This document shows positions 1 to 8,418 of a DNA stretch of 64,000 nt, in pieces (position 1 is the stretch's first letter; each line of letters begins with the position of its first letter). A model generated the notes under the pieces. That model made no database searches and had not been told where the DNA came from. It saw only the letters and a program-made list of their open reading frames with translations. The DNA lies in assembly GCA_943372195.1 (NCBI GenBank), contig CALRXS010000016.1, positions 7,791 to 71,790 of the forward strand, given 5' to 3'. This DNA comes from JAEYZM01 sp943372195. GTDB lineage: Bacteria; Bacteroidota; Bacteroidia; Sphingobacteriales; Sphingobacteriaceae. A program made the translations under genes and the position numbers.

Positions 1-941
1 CAAAAATTAAAGGGAAAATTGTTTTCTTCAACAGACCTATGGAGCCTAAGCATGTTACTACCTTCAGAGCTTATGGTGGTGCTGTGAATCAAAGAAGCAA
101 TGGTGCTAGCAAAGCTGCAAAGTATGGTGCGCTAGCTAGTGTTACAAGATCTATGTCTTTGAAAAATGATGAACAACCACATACTGGTGCAATGCGATAT
201 GATGAAGGTGTAAATAAAATTCCAACTGCTGCGATTTCTACTAAAGATGCTGACTTATTAAGTGCAGCCATTAAAAAAGGGAATGCGAAAATGTTTATTC
301 AATTTAACTGTGAAACTTTACCTGATGTGCTTTCATATAATGTTATTGGTGAGTTGAAAGGCACTGAGTTCCCTGATGAGATTATTACGGTAGGCGGACA
401 TTTAGATTCTTGGGATTTAGGTGAAGGGGCACATGATGATGGTGCTGGATGTGTGCAATCAACAGAGGTATTACGTATCTTTAAAAACTTAAATTATAAA
501 CCTAAACGTACTATTCGTGCAGTGATGTTTATGAATGAAGAGAATGGTTTGCGCGGCGGAATGAAATATTTAGAGGAAGCAGAGCGATTAAAAGAAAATC
601 ATTTAGCTGCTGTTGAATCTGATGCAGGCGGATTTACACCACGTGGTTTTGATATTGATGCTGATGATAACAGTACAAATAAAATTAAATCGTGGTCAAA
701 GTTATTAGCACCTTATGATTTAAATCAAATTAATAAAGGCGGAAGTGGTGCTGATATTGGTCCGCTGAAGAAATTAGGTGGTGTTACCTTAATCGGCTAT
801 AGACCAGACTCACAACGTTATTTTGATGTACATCATGCAGAAACAGATGTTTTTGAATCTGTAAACAAAAGAGAACTAGAGTTAGGAGCTGCTTCTATGG
901 CTGCATTAATTTATCTGATTGATCAATACGGAACTAAATAA
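1..941 (+). CDS. M28 family zinc peptidase, 5'-truncated by window edge
   Basis: The reading frame is already open at the window edge (first full codon at position 3), so the N terminus is missing; the first internal ATG at 39 is not the true start. About 312 residues are visible. The first ~90 look like the end of a protease-associated domain. The peptidase domain follows with the usual co-catalytic zinc ligands: His and Asp in GGHLDSWD, Asp in HDDGAG, the Glu pair in NEENG, Asp in ESDAGG and a late His in VHHAETD. Family members (carboxypeptidase Q-like) are exported metallo-exopeptidases that release N-terminal amino acids or cleave dipeptides. The signal peptide would lie outside the window. 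An M20 hydrolase follows 48 bp downstream on the same strand, which suggests a small peptide-use pair. Family is confident; exact substrate is unknown. Confidence 0.88.
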   Translation, partial: KIKGKIVFFNRPMEPKHVTTFRAYGGAVNQRSNGASKAAKYGALASVTRSMSLKNDEQPHTGAMRYDEGVNKIPTAAISTKDADLLSAAIKKGNAKMFIQFNCETLPDVLSYNVIGELKGTEFPDEIITVGGHLDSWDLGEGAHDDGAGCVQSTEVLRIFKNLNYKPKRTIRAVMFMNEENGLRGGMKYLEEAERLKENHLAAVESDAGGFTPRGFDIDADDNSTNKIKSWSKLLAPYDLNQINKGGSGADIGPLKKLGGVTLIGYRPDSQRYFDVHHAETDVFESVNKRELELGAASMAALIYLIDQYGTK

Positions 942-989
942 AATTTATCGGATATTTGATTTAATGATATATCGACATATTAATTCAAA

Positions 990-2174
990 ATGTTACTAGA
1001 TAAAATTAAAAACCTAAGCGAAAAATATTTTGACGAAACTCAAAAACATCGTCATCATATTCATGCAAATCCGGAATTGTCGTTTCATGAATATGAAACT
1101 TCTAAATATATTCAAGAGCAATTAACTTCAATGGGTATACCCTTTGAAGTGAAAGCAAATACTGGTGTTGTAGCATTAGTACGCGGAAAAAATGCAGATA
1201 AAAAAGTTGTTGCTTTGCGTGCAGACATTGATGCATTACCAATTCAAGAAACAAATGAGGTTTCTTATAAATCTAAAAATGCTGGGGTAATGCATGCATG
1301 CGGGCATGATGTTCATACTTCATCATTATTGACTGCATTAAAAATTTTAAATGATTTAAAAGATAATTTCGAAGGTACTATTAAAGGAATTTTTCAACCA
1401 GCAGAAGAAAAATTACCAGGTGGTGCAAGTATCATGATAAAAGAGGGAGCTCTCGAAAACCCTCGCCCGGCAAGCATTGTAGGGCAACATGTAATGCCCT
1501 TGATTGAATGTGGTAAAGTCGGTTTTCGTTCTGGTAAGTACATGGCATCGACAGATGAGTTGTATATAAAAGTGATTGGCAAAGGAGGACATGGAGCGAT
1601 GCCGCATTTGAATATAGATCCGGTTTTAATCGCTTCGCACATGATTGTAGCATTACAACAAGTAGTAAGTAGAAATGCTGACCCGAAACTACCATCCGTA
1701 TTATCATTCGGAAAATTTATTGCAAACGGAGCGACGAATGTTATACCAAATGAAGTTTATATTGAAGGAACTTTCAGAACACTTGACGAAGAGTGGAGAG
1801 AGAAAGCACATGAGCATATGACTAAAATTGCTACTGGCTTGGTAGAAAGTATGGGAGGTAAAATTGAATTTGAAATCAGAAAAGGTTATCCCTTTTTAGT
1901 GAATGATGAAAATGTAACTGCTAGTGCAAGAGCTGCGGCTGAAGAATATTTAGGTGCAGAGAATGTAGTAGATTTAGATATCTGGATGGCAGCAGAAGAT
2001 TTTGCATTCTATTCGCAAGTATTGCCTGCAACATTTTACAGATTAGGTACTGGCAACAAAGAAAGAGGAATTACTGCATCGGTTCATACACCGAATTTTG
2101 ATATAGATGAGAATGCGTTGAAGCACTCGGGAGGGTTGATGGCGTATATAGCAGTGAAAGAATTGGAAGGTTAA
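990..2174 (+). CDS. M20D amidohydrolase (N-acyl-amino-acid/hippurate hydrolase-like)
   Basis: The 394-residue protein is full length for the M20D (AbgB/HipO/YtnL-like) family of cytosolic metal-dependent amidohydrolases, which remove acyl groups from N-acyl amino acids or related amides. Visible ligands are the Cys and His of ACGHDVH (about residues 103-105), Glu in PAEE, His in GQHVMP and a C-terminal His in SVHTPNFDID. RADIDALP is the conserved strand before the first metal ligand. No signal peptide is present. The ATG start has no purine-rich ribosome site, as is usual in Bacteroidota. It lies directly after an M28 peptidase gene and is followed by a strong hairpin. Substrate cannot be told from sequence; N-acetyl-diaminopimelate deacetylase-like activity is an alternative within the same family. 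Confidence 0.87.
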   Translation: MLLDKIKNLSEKYFDETQKHRHHIHANPELSFHEYETSKYIQEQLTSMGIPFEVKANTGVVALVRGKNADKKVVALRADIDALPIQETNEVSYKSKNAGVMHACGHDVHTSSLLTALKILNDLKDNFEGTIKGIFQPAEEKLPGGASIMIKEGALENPRPASIVGQHVMPLIECGKVGFRSGKYMASTDELYIKVIGKGGHGAMPHLNIDPVLIASHMIVALQQVVSRNADPKLPSVLSFGKFIANGATNVIPNEVYIEGTFRTLDEEWREKAHEHMTKIATGLVESMGGKIEFEIRKGYPFLVNDENVTASARAAAEEYLGAENVVDLDIWMAAEDFAFYSQVLPATFYRLGTGNKERGITASVHTPNFDIDENALKHSGGLMAYIAVKELEG

Positions 2175-2178
2175 GGAG

Positions 2179-2340
2179 GCAAAGGCGCAGAGGTTCACGC
2201 AAAGACGCAAAGAATATATACGCAAAGAAGGCAGAGTTTAATAGCTCTGCCTTCTTTATTTTAATCACACTTATAGAAAACCTTTGCTTCCTCTGCGTTA
2301 TTTTAACTTTGCGTCTTTGCGTGAACCTCTGCGCCTTTGC
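2179..2340. repeat. Long inverted repeat (34-bp perfect arms)
   Basis: Arms at 2179-2212 and 2307-2340 are perfect reverse complements over 34 bp and extend a few bases outward with two mismatches. The arm is built from GCAAAGACGCAAAG-type units (GGCGCAGAGG, TTCACGCAAAGACGC). A separate perfect 13-bp hairpin sits between them. The element fills the whole gap between the M20 gene and pdhC and reads through in all frames without a plausible gene. Similar GC-richer arms are, from general knowledge, scattered between genes in many Bacteroidota genomes. Confidence 0.85.
2224..2257. terminator. Bidirectional terminator hairpin between M20 gene and pdhC
   Basis: A perfect 13-bp stem (2224-2236 with 2245-2257) and an 8-nt loop, flanked by A- and T-rich tracts. 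It lies between two convergent genes, so it could stop transcription from either side. It sits inside the larger inverted repeat. Confidence 0.7.
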
Positions 2341-2344
2341 TACC

Positions 2345-3583
2345 TTATATTAACAATCTTACCGGCTCTTCCAACAATGCCTTCAACGTCTGTAAAAACG
2401 CTGCACCCGTCGCTCCATCTACCACTCTATGATCGCATGATAATGTAAGCTTCATGATGTTACCTGGTACTACTTGATTATTCTTTACAACTGGTACTGA
2501 TTGAATACCACCTACTGCTAAGATACAAGCGTCAGGCGGATTGATGATTGCTGTGAATTCATCGATGCCGAACATACCTAAGTTAGAGATGGTAAATGTT
2601 GAACCTTCCCAATCGCTAGGTTGTAATTTTTTATCTTTTGCTTTTTGTGCGAAGTCTTTTACTTCAGCAGAAATATGTGTTAAAGATTTTCCGTCAGCGA
2701 AACGAACAACTGGTACTAATAAGCCTTCGTCAACAGCAACTGCAACACCAATGTTTACATGCTCGTTGTAACGAATCTTATCACCTAACCATGATGAGTT
2801 TACCTTCGGATGTTGCTTCAATGCAACTGCAACTGCTTTTAATACGATATCGTTGAATGAAATTTTTACTGGTGCCATTTCATTCATCTTCACTCTTGCT
2901 TCCATTGCAGCCGACATATCAACTGTCATTTTTAAATAGAAGTGTGGAGCAGTGAATTTACTTTCTGATAAACGCTTTGCAATTGTTTTACGCATTTGCG
3001 AAACCGCTACTTCAGTATATTTTTCTTGACCTATGAATGTAGGTATGTTGATGCTTGCAGATTTGTTAGAGCTTGCTGCGCTTGAAGGTGTAAAGCTTTC
3101 GACATCCTTCTTAATAATTCTACCATTTTCTGCAGAACCCTTAACTTGACTTAAGTCGATACCTTTTTCTTCTGCTAATTTTTTAGCTAATGGTGATGCT
3201 TTAACTCTAGAATCAGAAGAACTTGTTTCTATATGTGCTACTGCCGGAGCACTAGCAGCTACAGGAGCAGCAGCAGGTTCTTCTTTTTTAGTTTCAGCTG
3301 CAACCGCAACTGGTGCATCAGTTAATAATGATTTATAATCTTCACCCTCTTTACCTAAGATTGCGATGATTGTATCTACTGGTACAGCCTTACCTTCGTC
3401 AACGCCGATATATAAAATGGTACCTTCTTGAAAAGATTCAAAATCCATCGTCGCTTTGTCGGTTTCAACCTCTGCTACTAAATCACCTGACTTCACTTTA
3501 TCACCAACTTTTTTATGCCATTTAGCTAATACCCCTTCAGTCATGGTATCGCTCATCTTCGGCATTCTTACTACTTCAGCCAT
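2345..3583 (-). CDS. pdhC: Pyruvate dehydrogenase E2 (dihydrolipoamide acetyltransferase)
   Basis: This is the acetyltransferase core of the pyruvate dehydrogenase complex, which passes the acetyl group from lipoamide to CoA. The 412 residues show, in order, one lipoyl domain (lipoylated Lys43 in ETDKATMD), an Ala/Pro-rich linker, a peripheral-subunit-binding domain at about 128-165, and the catalytic domain ending with DHRVVDGA, which supplies the active-site His and Asp. A single lipoyl domain and this length fit the Bacteroidota form. It lies 34 bp downstream of pdhA on the same strand, so the two are probably co-transcribed. No pdhB or lpd gene is nearby. A branched-chain E2 is possible, but the pairing and sequence style favour pyruvate. 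Confidence 0.92.
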   Translation of the reverse strand: MAEVVRMPKMSDTMTEGVLAKWHKKVGDKVKSGDLVAEVETDKATMDFESFQEGTILYIGVDEGKAVPVDTIIAILGKEGEDYKSLLTDAPVAVAAETKKEEPAAAPVAASAPAVAHIETSSSDSRVKASPLAKKLAEEKGIDLSQVKGSAENGRIIKKDVESFTPSSAASSNKSASINIPTFIGQEKYTEVAVSQMRKTIAKRLSESKFTAPHFYLKMTVDMSAAMEARVKMNEMAPVKISFNDIVLKAVAVALKQHPKVNSSWLGDKIRYNEHVNIGVAVAVDEGLLVPVVRFADGKSLTHISAEVKDFAQKAKDKKLQPSDWEGSTFTISNLGMFGIDEFTAIINPPDACILAVGGIQSVPVVKNNQVVPGNIMKLTLSCDHRVVDGATGAAFLQTLKALLEEPVRLLI

Positions 3584-3617
3584 AATTTAAAATTTATATT
3601 ATTTTAAAATAATCAAA

Positions 3618-4610
3618 TTAGTCCATAATGTATGGATAGTCACTTTGTACATATACATCTGTGTATAATTCAGATGCATCTGGGTATGGTGACTCTTCTG
3701 CGAATCTTACCGATTCTTCTACTATATCTTTTATCTTTTGATCAACAGATTCTAACCAAGCTTCATCAGCATATTTCTTTTTCAAGATAGTAGCTTTCAC
3801 TTGCTCAATCGGGTCTTTTGATTTGTATTCTTCAACCTCGTCTTTAGTTCTGTATTTAGCAGGGTCAGACATTGAGTGACCTTTGAAACGGTATGTTTTA
3901 ATTTCTAAGAAAGTCGGACCGTCACCACGTCTTGCTCTGTCAACTGCTTCATCCATCGCTTGGTGAACAGCTTCACAGCTCATACCATCAACTGGTGCCG
4001 ATGGCATATCGAAACCTAATCCGATTTTATATATATCAGTTAAATTTGTTGTACGAGATACCGAAGTACCCATTGCATAACCATTGTTCTCACAAATGAA
4101 TATCACTGGTAACTTCCATAACATTGCCATGTTAAAGGTTTCGTTTAATGCACCCTGACGAACTGCACCATCACCCATATAACAAACACAAACATTATCT
4201 GTACCCTTAAATTGCTCTGCGAATGCAACACCTGCACCCAATGGAATTTGTCCGCCTACGATACCGTGACCACCATAAAAATTATGCTCTGCTGAAAACA
4301 TGTGCATAGAACCACCCTTGCCTTTTGAGCAACCAGTAACCTTACCATATAACTCAGCCATCACTGCATTTGCAGAAATACCTTTTGCTATTGCGTGCGC
4401 ATGATCTCTATAAGCTGTGATCATACCATCTTCATGTCTTAATACCGACATTGCTCCAGCAACTACAGCCTCTTGTCCAATGTATAAATGGCAAAATCCA
4501 CGGATCTTTTGTTGCCCATATAACTGACCGGCACGTTCTTCGAATTTACGCATCAACTGCATTGATTCGTACCAGTTCAAATAAGTCTCTTTTGTAATCT
4601 TAATCGCCAT
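3618..4610 (-). CDS. pdhA: Pyruvate dehydrogenase E1 component, alpha subunit
   Basis: The alpha subunit of the heterotetrameric E1 binds thiamine diphosphate and decarboxylates pyruvate. From the ATG at 4610 it has 330 residues, the usual length; an upstream in-frame start at 4658 would add 16 residues unlike the family and would cross the likely promoter, so I reject it. The thiamine-diphosphate motif runs from GDGAVRQG to ENNGYAMGT, and the phosphorylation-loop region carries YRFKGHSMSDPAKYR. It is the first gene of a two-gene unit with pdhC. The beta subunit must be encoded elsewhere, a split that is common in Bacteroidota. A TTTA-N19-TAGATTTG promoter candidate lies just upstream. Confidence 0.93.
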   Translation of the reverse strand: MAIKITKETYLNWYESMQLMRKFEERAGQLYGQQKIRGFCHLYIGQEAVVAGAMSVLRHEDGMITAYRDHAHAIAKGISANAVMAELYGKVTGCSKGKGGSMHMFSAEHNFYGGHGIVGGQIPLGAGVAFAEQFKGTDNVCVCYMGDGAVRQGALNETFNMAMLWKLPVIFICENNGYAMGTSVSRTTNLTDIYKIGLGFDMPSAPVDGMSCEAVHQAMDEAVDRARRGDGPTFLEIKTYRFKGHSMSDPAKYRTKDEVEEYKSKDPIEQVKATILKKKYADEAWLESVDQKIKDIVEESVRFAEESPYPDASELYTDVYVQSDYPYIMD

Positions 4611-4636
4611 ATTTTTTATTTTGATCAAATGAATCG

Positions 4637-4667
4637 CAAATCTATCAATAAAATACAAAATATTAAA
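4637..4667 (-). promoter_or_regulatory. Candidate pdhA promoter
   Basis: On the minus strand, TAGATTTG (4637-4644) matches the Bacteroidota -7 element TAnnTTTG exactly. TTTA, one base off the -33 consensus TTTG, lies 19 bp upstream (4664-4667). The predicted start of transcription would give a leader of about 20 nt. Confidence 0.5.
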
Positions 4668-4817
4668 TCTATTGTTTGTAAAGAGTAGATTTTAATTCGC
4701 TGTATTTCAACACTATTTTATTTCAGTATACAATAATATGAATAATTGTACAAAGTACACTAAGTAAAATGAGGCATATTTAGAAGATTTCTTATTTTAG
4801 GGGCTATTTTCGGATGT

Positions 4818-5393
4818 ATGAGGAGATTACTGTGTTTAATAATATTATTGTTGGCTTTTGCAGATGCAGATGCTCAGTTCTCTCGTAAGAAACAGAAGAA
4901 ATTGAAGGCTATGCCTATTGAAGAAGCTGTTATACCCAAAGATAAAGATGTTCTAGATCCAGATACTTTGAGATATGCGTTTCATGCGCAGAGGGTCGGA
5001 CTTCCATTAGATACAACTTCAAATTTAGATTTATATTATAAGATTTATGAATGGATAGGTACACCATATCGTTATGGTGGAAGTTCTAAGCGTGGTATAG
5101 ATTGTTCAGCATTTACGAATGTGATATATGAATCTGTTTATAAGAAAACTTTAGAAAGAGATTCTAGGAGTATTTTTAAACAAACAATTGTAATACCTAA
5201 ATCTGAATTGCGTGAAGGCGATCTCGTATTTTTCAGAATTCGAAGAGGAGGTGTATCACATGTTGGTGTTTATTTAGGAGACAATAAATTCGTTCACGCT
5301 TCTACTCAAAGAGGTGTAATTATTAGTGATTTGAATGAAGGTTATTACCGCAGATATTATTATAAGTCTGGTAGAATAGTCAACAAAAATTAA
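4818..5393 (+). CDS. Secreted NlpC/P60 family cell-wall hydrolase
   Basis: A 191-residue exported protein. The first ~20 residues form a signal peptide (Arg-rich start, LIILLLAFA core, cleavage near ADAQ). A basic linker follows, then an NlpC/P60 papain-like domain. The catalytic Cys96 lies in GIDCSAF, the His148 in SHVGVY, and the third polar residue is His160 in FVHAS. The family cleaves the gamma-D-glutamyl-diaminopimelate bond in peptidoglycan peptides, in the periplasm. It is monocistronic: pdhA diverges upstream and a convergent lipoprotein gene ends 16 bp downstream. Whether it remodels wall or recycles muropeptides is not decided by the sequence. Confidence 0.88.
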   Translation: MRRLLCLIILLLAFADADAQFSRKKQKKLKAMPIEEAVIPKDKDVLDPDTLRYAFHAQRVGLPLDTTSNLDLYYKIYEWIGTPYRYGGSSKRGIDCSAFTNVIYESVYKKTLERDSRSIFKQTIVIPKSELREGDLVFFRIRRGGVSHVGVYLGDNKFVHASTQRGVIISDLNEGYYRRYYYKSGRIVNKN

Positions 5394-5409
5394 TAGAAAA
5401 ATATTTTAC

Positions 5410-5853
5410 TTATTGCTCATTATTATAATAGGTAAAATCTTCAACAATTTTATTGTTTTCAATCTTGAAAATAGTAGCAATGGGTAAATACCATTTACTA
5501 TTGTCAGTCATACTTCCATTTGAAATAAATTCAACAATTACGTGATTAGCTTCTGCATTATATATGTTAATCAATGAATCTTTTACATCTGGAAATATCT
5601 TTTCTAGTTCTCTATATTTCTCGATTATTTCAGTTTTGCTTTGTACGATTGACTCATTACCAAAACTTGGATCTTTGAAAATTGCAGAGTCACTATAGTA
5701 AGATGCCATCTTTTCCCAATCGTGATTATTGAATGCATCAAACATTTCTAATATTATTTTTTTATTAGAATCTACATTTTTTTCATCTTGGTTTTTTTCT
5801 GAACATGAAATTCCGAATATTGAAATTCCAATGATTAATATGATTTTGTGCAT
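5410..5853 (-). CDS. SnoaL/NTF2-like lipoprotein
   Basis: A 147-residue protein with a lipoprotein signal (lipobox ending GISC, Cys17) and a mature domain that fits the SnoaL-like/NTF2 fold: EMFDAFNNHDWEKMASYYS, then a DP segment and a C-terminal strand run ending in FTYY. The fold is used by small hydrolases, isomerases and ligand-binding proteins, so no activity can be stated. The lipid anchor places it at the periplasmic membrane face. It starts at 5853, just beyond the degP terminator, and is convergent with the NlpC gene. It is probably transcribed alone. Confidence 0.72.
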   Translation of the reverse strand: MHKIILIIGISIFGISCSEKNQDEKNVDSNKKIILEMFDAFNNHDWEKMASYYSDSAIFKDPSFGNESIVQSKTEIIEKYRELEKIFPDVKDSLINIYNAEANHVIVEFISNGSMTDNSKWYLPIATIFKIENNKIVEDFTYYNNEQ

Positions 5854-5895
5854 AACGTAAATATTTTAATCAATTTACGAATATTATTTCAAAAA

Positions 5896-5923
5896 AAAAG
5901 GAGTCGAAATTTCGACTCCTTTT
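5896..5923 (-). terminator. Rho-independent terminator of the degP-like gene
   Basis: A perfect 28-bp palindrome (14 + 14) directly after the protease gene on the minus strand, followed in that direction by an uninterrupted T tract (A run at 5891-5899 on the plus strand). Confidence 0.85.
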
Positions 5924-5941
5924 AATATGTGTTTTAAATCT

Positions 5942-7417
5942 TTATTTAATGTTAAATGAATAAACGTATTTAGAATTCGGATTTTGAGGATAAACGCCCT
6001 CAATCATAATCATATTGTTCTCTGATGAATTTACAATATTGTCAACATCCTCAGCAGAACTTACAGTTTTATTATTTAATCGAGTAATGATAAATCCGCT
6101 GCGAATACCAACACTACTCATTTTACCAGCCTTAAGCGAATTGATTTTCACACCATTTTCAATTCTCAAGTTTTTCTTTTCAGAAGAACTCAAATCTTGA
6201 AATTCTGCACCTAATAAATTATTTACATTGATAGGTTCTTTCTTTTTGAAATCAGTGGTATTGTCTTCACCTCTTAACACAACTGCTAAGTTTTTATCTT
6301 TATTTTCTCTGATAACTTTAATATCAATTTTATCACCTGGTCTATGTCTACCAACTTGTTCCATTAACTCTGAAGTACTATTTACTTCAACTCCTGCAAC
6401 TGAAATAATAACATCGCCCGATTGTACACCAGCTAATTCTGCTGCACCACCATCATTCACTCTAGCAACTAACACACCACGAGTTGACTTAAGTCCTTTC
6501 TCTTTTGCAACATCCGAATTCACCTCTTGAATTTGTACACCTAAAAATGCTCTTTGTACTTTACCATATTCTAGTAAATCATCCATTACTTTTTTCACAA
6601 GGTTTACTGGTACTGCAAATGAGTAACCTGCGTACATACCAGTTTGAGATGCGATAGCTGTATTGATACCAACAAGCTCACCACGAGTATTAACTAATGC
6701 TCCACCACTATTGCCTCTGTTTACTGCTGCATCTGTTTGTATAAATGATTCAATTGGGAATGGTGTTCTACTACCGTCTTCACCAATGATATTGATGTTT
6801 CTACCTTTTGCTGAAACGATACCTGCAGTTACTGTTGATGTTAAATTCAAGGGATTACCAACTGCTAATACCCACTCACCAATTTTTACATTATCAGAAT
6901 TACCATAAACAACAAATGGTAAATTATCTGCTTCAATTTTTACTAAAGCCAAATCAGTATTTGGGTCGGTACCTATCACCTTGCCTTTGTAAGATCTTTT
7001 GTCATTAAGCACTACTTCAATTTTATCAGCACCATTCACCACGTGATTATTTGTCACGATGTAACCATCCGCAGAAATTATTACACCAGAGCCTGAACCC
7101 ATCGAAGGACCTCTTTGACCGAATGGAAAACCTCCATCACCAAAAAAATCTCTAAAAATTGGGTCGATGTAATTGGCTTGCGGACTTGAGCTCATGGTTA
7201 CTTTGATGTGTACAACAGCTGCTACAGTTTTAGCAGCAGCTACTGTGAAATCAGTCCCACCATCAGGTTCTGCATAAGTCGGTAGACTTGCAAATTGTAC
7301 TTTTTGTTTTTCTGTAATAGTTGTAGGGCCCTTGTCTTCAAAAAATTTATATGCTGCCACTCCAACAAAGCCTCCAAGGCTTGCGATTAATAATCCGATA
7401 AAAATATTCTTCTTCAT
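5942..7417 (-). CDS. degP: DegP/HtrA-family periplasmic serine protease (Do-like)
   Basis: An envelope quality-control protease and chaperone, 491 residues, the usual size for a two-PDZ Deg protein. An N-terminal hydrophobic stretch (about residues 5-22) acts as a signal or membrane anchor. The trypsin-like domain has the triad His125 (NNHVVNGA), Asp155 (NTDLALVK) and Ser237 (GNSGGAL). PDZ1 covers about 285-375. The second PDZ (about 395-491) is less typical and Lys/Asn rich. The gene is divergent from dapF with a 132-bp gap and ends in a strong terminator. Assignment to the family is sure; DegP versus DegQ or DegS cannot be told apart in this phylum. Confidence 0.93.
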   Translation of the reverse strand: MKKNIFIGLLIASLGGFVGVAAYKFFEDKGPTTITEKQKVQFASLPTYAEPDGGTDFTVAAAKTVAAVVHIKVTMSSSPQANYIDPIFRDFFGDGGFPFGQRGPSMGSGSGVIISADGYIVTNNHVVNGADKIEVVLNDKRSYKGKVIGTDPNTDLALVKIEADNLPFVVYGNSDNVKIGEWVLAVGNPLNLTSTVTAGIVSAKGRNINIIGEDGSRTPFPIESFIQTDAAVNRGNSGGALVNTRGELVGINTAIASQTGMYAGYSFAVPVNLVKKVMDDLLEYGKVQRAFLGVQIQEVNSDVAKEKGLKSTRGVLVARVNDGGAAELAGVQSGDVIISVAGVEVNSTSELMEQVGRHRPGDKIDIKVIRENKDKNLAVVLRGEDNTTDFKKKEPINVNNLLGAEFQDLSSSEKKNLRIENGVKINSLKAGKMSSVGIRSGFIITRLNNKTVSSAEDVDNIVNSSENNMIMIEGVYPQNPNSKYVYSFNIK

Positions 7418-7505
7418 GTTCTTTTTTTGTGTTAAAGGATTAATTTGTAGAACCTATTTCAAATTCAATGCCATTGAAACGACCAAGCATTTGAAATAAT
7501 TGCCG

Positions 7506-7513
7506 TACTTTTG
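7506..7513 (+). promoter_or_regulatory. Candidate dapF -7 element
   Basis: TACTTTTG matches TAnnTTTG exactly, 36 bp before the dapF start. No good TTTG is found 19 bp upstream, so support is partial. Confidence 0.35.
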
Positions 7514-7549
7514 TAAAAACTACTTTACAAGTATTAATGTTTTCATTTC

Positions 7550-8329
7550 ATGGAATATACTTTTTATAAATACCAAGGTGCTGGCAACGATTTTATTTTA
7601 ATTGATAACAGAGAAAATACGTTCCCTGTAAATGATATTCAATTATATAAACAATTGTGCGACAGGAGGTTTGGTATTGGAGCTGACGGTTTAATGTTGT
7701 TAGAGAATGAGGCTGGCTACGATTTTAAAATGGTATATTTTAATTCGGATGGTAGGGAAAGTAGCATGTGTGGTAATGGTGGTCGCTGTATCGTTAGGTT
7801 TGCCGAGTACTTGGGTATCGTAAAGTCTGAATGTCGCTTTTTGGCAGTTGACGGCGCACATTATGCCAAAATTTCTGACAATGTTATTGACTTACAAATG
7901 ATCAATGTTGCTAATTGGAAAGCTCTAAATTCTGATTACGAAATATTCACAGGTTCACCCCATTATATAAAATGGGTAAATGGATTAAATTCGTTAGATG
8001 TTTATACTGAAGGAAGAAATATTCGATATAATGATGTCTATAATGCGGTAGGTATAAATGTGAATTTTGTAGAAGAAACAGCGAATGGAATAAATGTTAG
8101 AACATATGAACGAGGAGTTGAAGATGAAACGCTTTCATGTGGTACTGGAGTTACAGCATGTGCTATGGCTTTTGCTTTAAAACACAATCTTAATGGTGAA
8201 CAATCAGTAAATATTAACACCCCCGGTGGTAAACTTAAAGTACAGTTCAATATTGATTCGAACGGATTTAGCCATGTTTTTTTAATTGGTCCGGCTGAAA
8301 AAGTATTTCAAGGTCAAATAAATGTTTAA
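7550..8329 (+). CDS. dapF: Diaminopimelate epimerase
   Basis: It converts LL-diaminopimelate to the meso form, which is used for lysine synthesis and for peptidoglycan cross-linking, and works in the cytoplasm without a cofactor. The 259-residue protein has both catalytic cysteines: Cys74 in MCGNGGRC and Cys197 in SCGTGVTA, plus the N-terminal GAGNDFILID motif. Its length is slightly under the 270-280 of proteobacterial enzymes and normal for Bacteroidota. It is divergent from the degP-like gene. The downstream SNF2 gene starts 89 bp later with its own -7 element, so dapF may be monocistronic. Confidence 0.95.
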   Translation: MEYTFYKYQGAGNDFILIDNRENTFPVNDIQLYKQLCDRRFGIGADGLMLLENEAGYDFKMVYFNSDGRESSMCGNGGRCIVRFAEYLGIVKSECRFLAVDGAHYAKISDNVIDLQMINVANWKALNSDYEIFTGSPHYIKWVNGLNSLDVYTEGRNIRYNDVYNAVGINVNFVEETANGINVRTYERGVEDETLSCGTGVTACAMAFALKHNLNGEQSVNINTPGGKLKVQFNIDSNGFSHVFLIGPAEKVFQGQINV

Positions 8330-8418
8330 AAAAAACTCTTCGAGAAATAAGCATTAAGCACTAATAATATTTACATTTGAATTTTTTTAAATCATAACTT
8401 CTACTATATTTTTTTATA

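Noticed and set aside
1394..1707. Three antisense reading frames inside the M20 gene
   Set aside because: They lie fully inside a well-supported gene, have no family features, and follow its codon pattern.
2043..2268. Minus-strand frames with RLCVNLCAFA-like peptides over the inverted repeat
   Set aside because: The peptide comes from translating the GCAAAGACGCAAAG repeat; it is a known kind of false gene around such repeats.
4611..4658. Longer N terminus for pdhA starting at 4658
   Set aside because: The 16 extra residues do not look like E1-alpha proteins and would span the predicted promoter.
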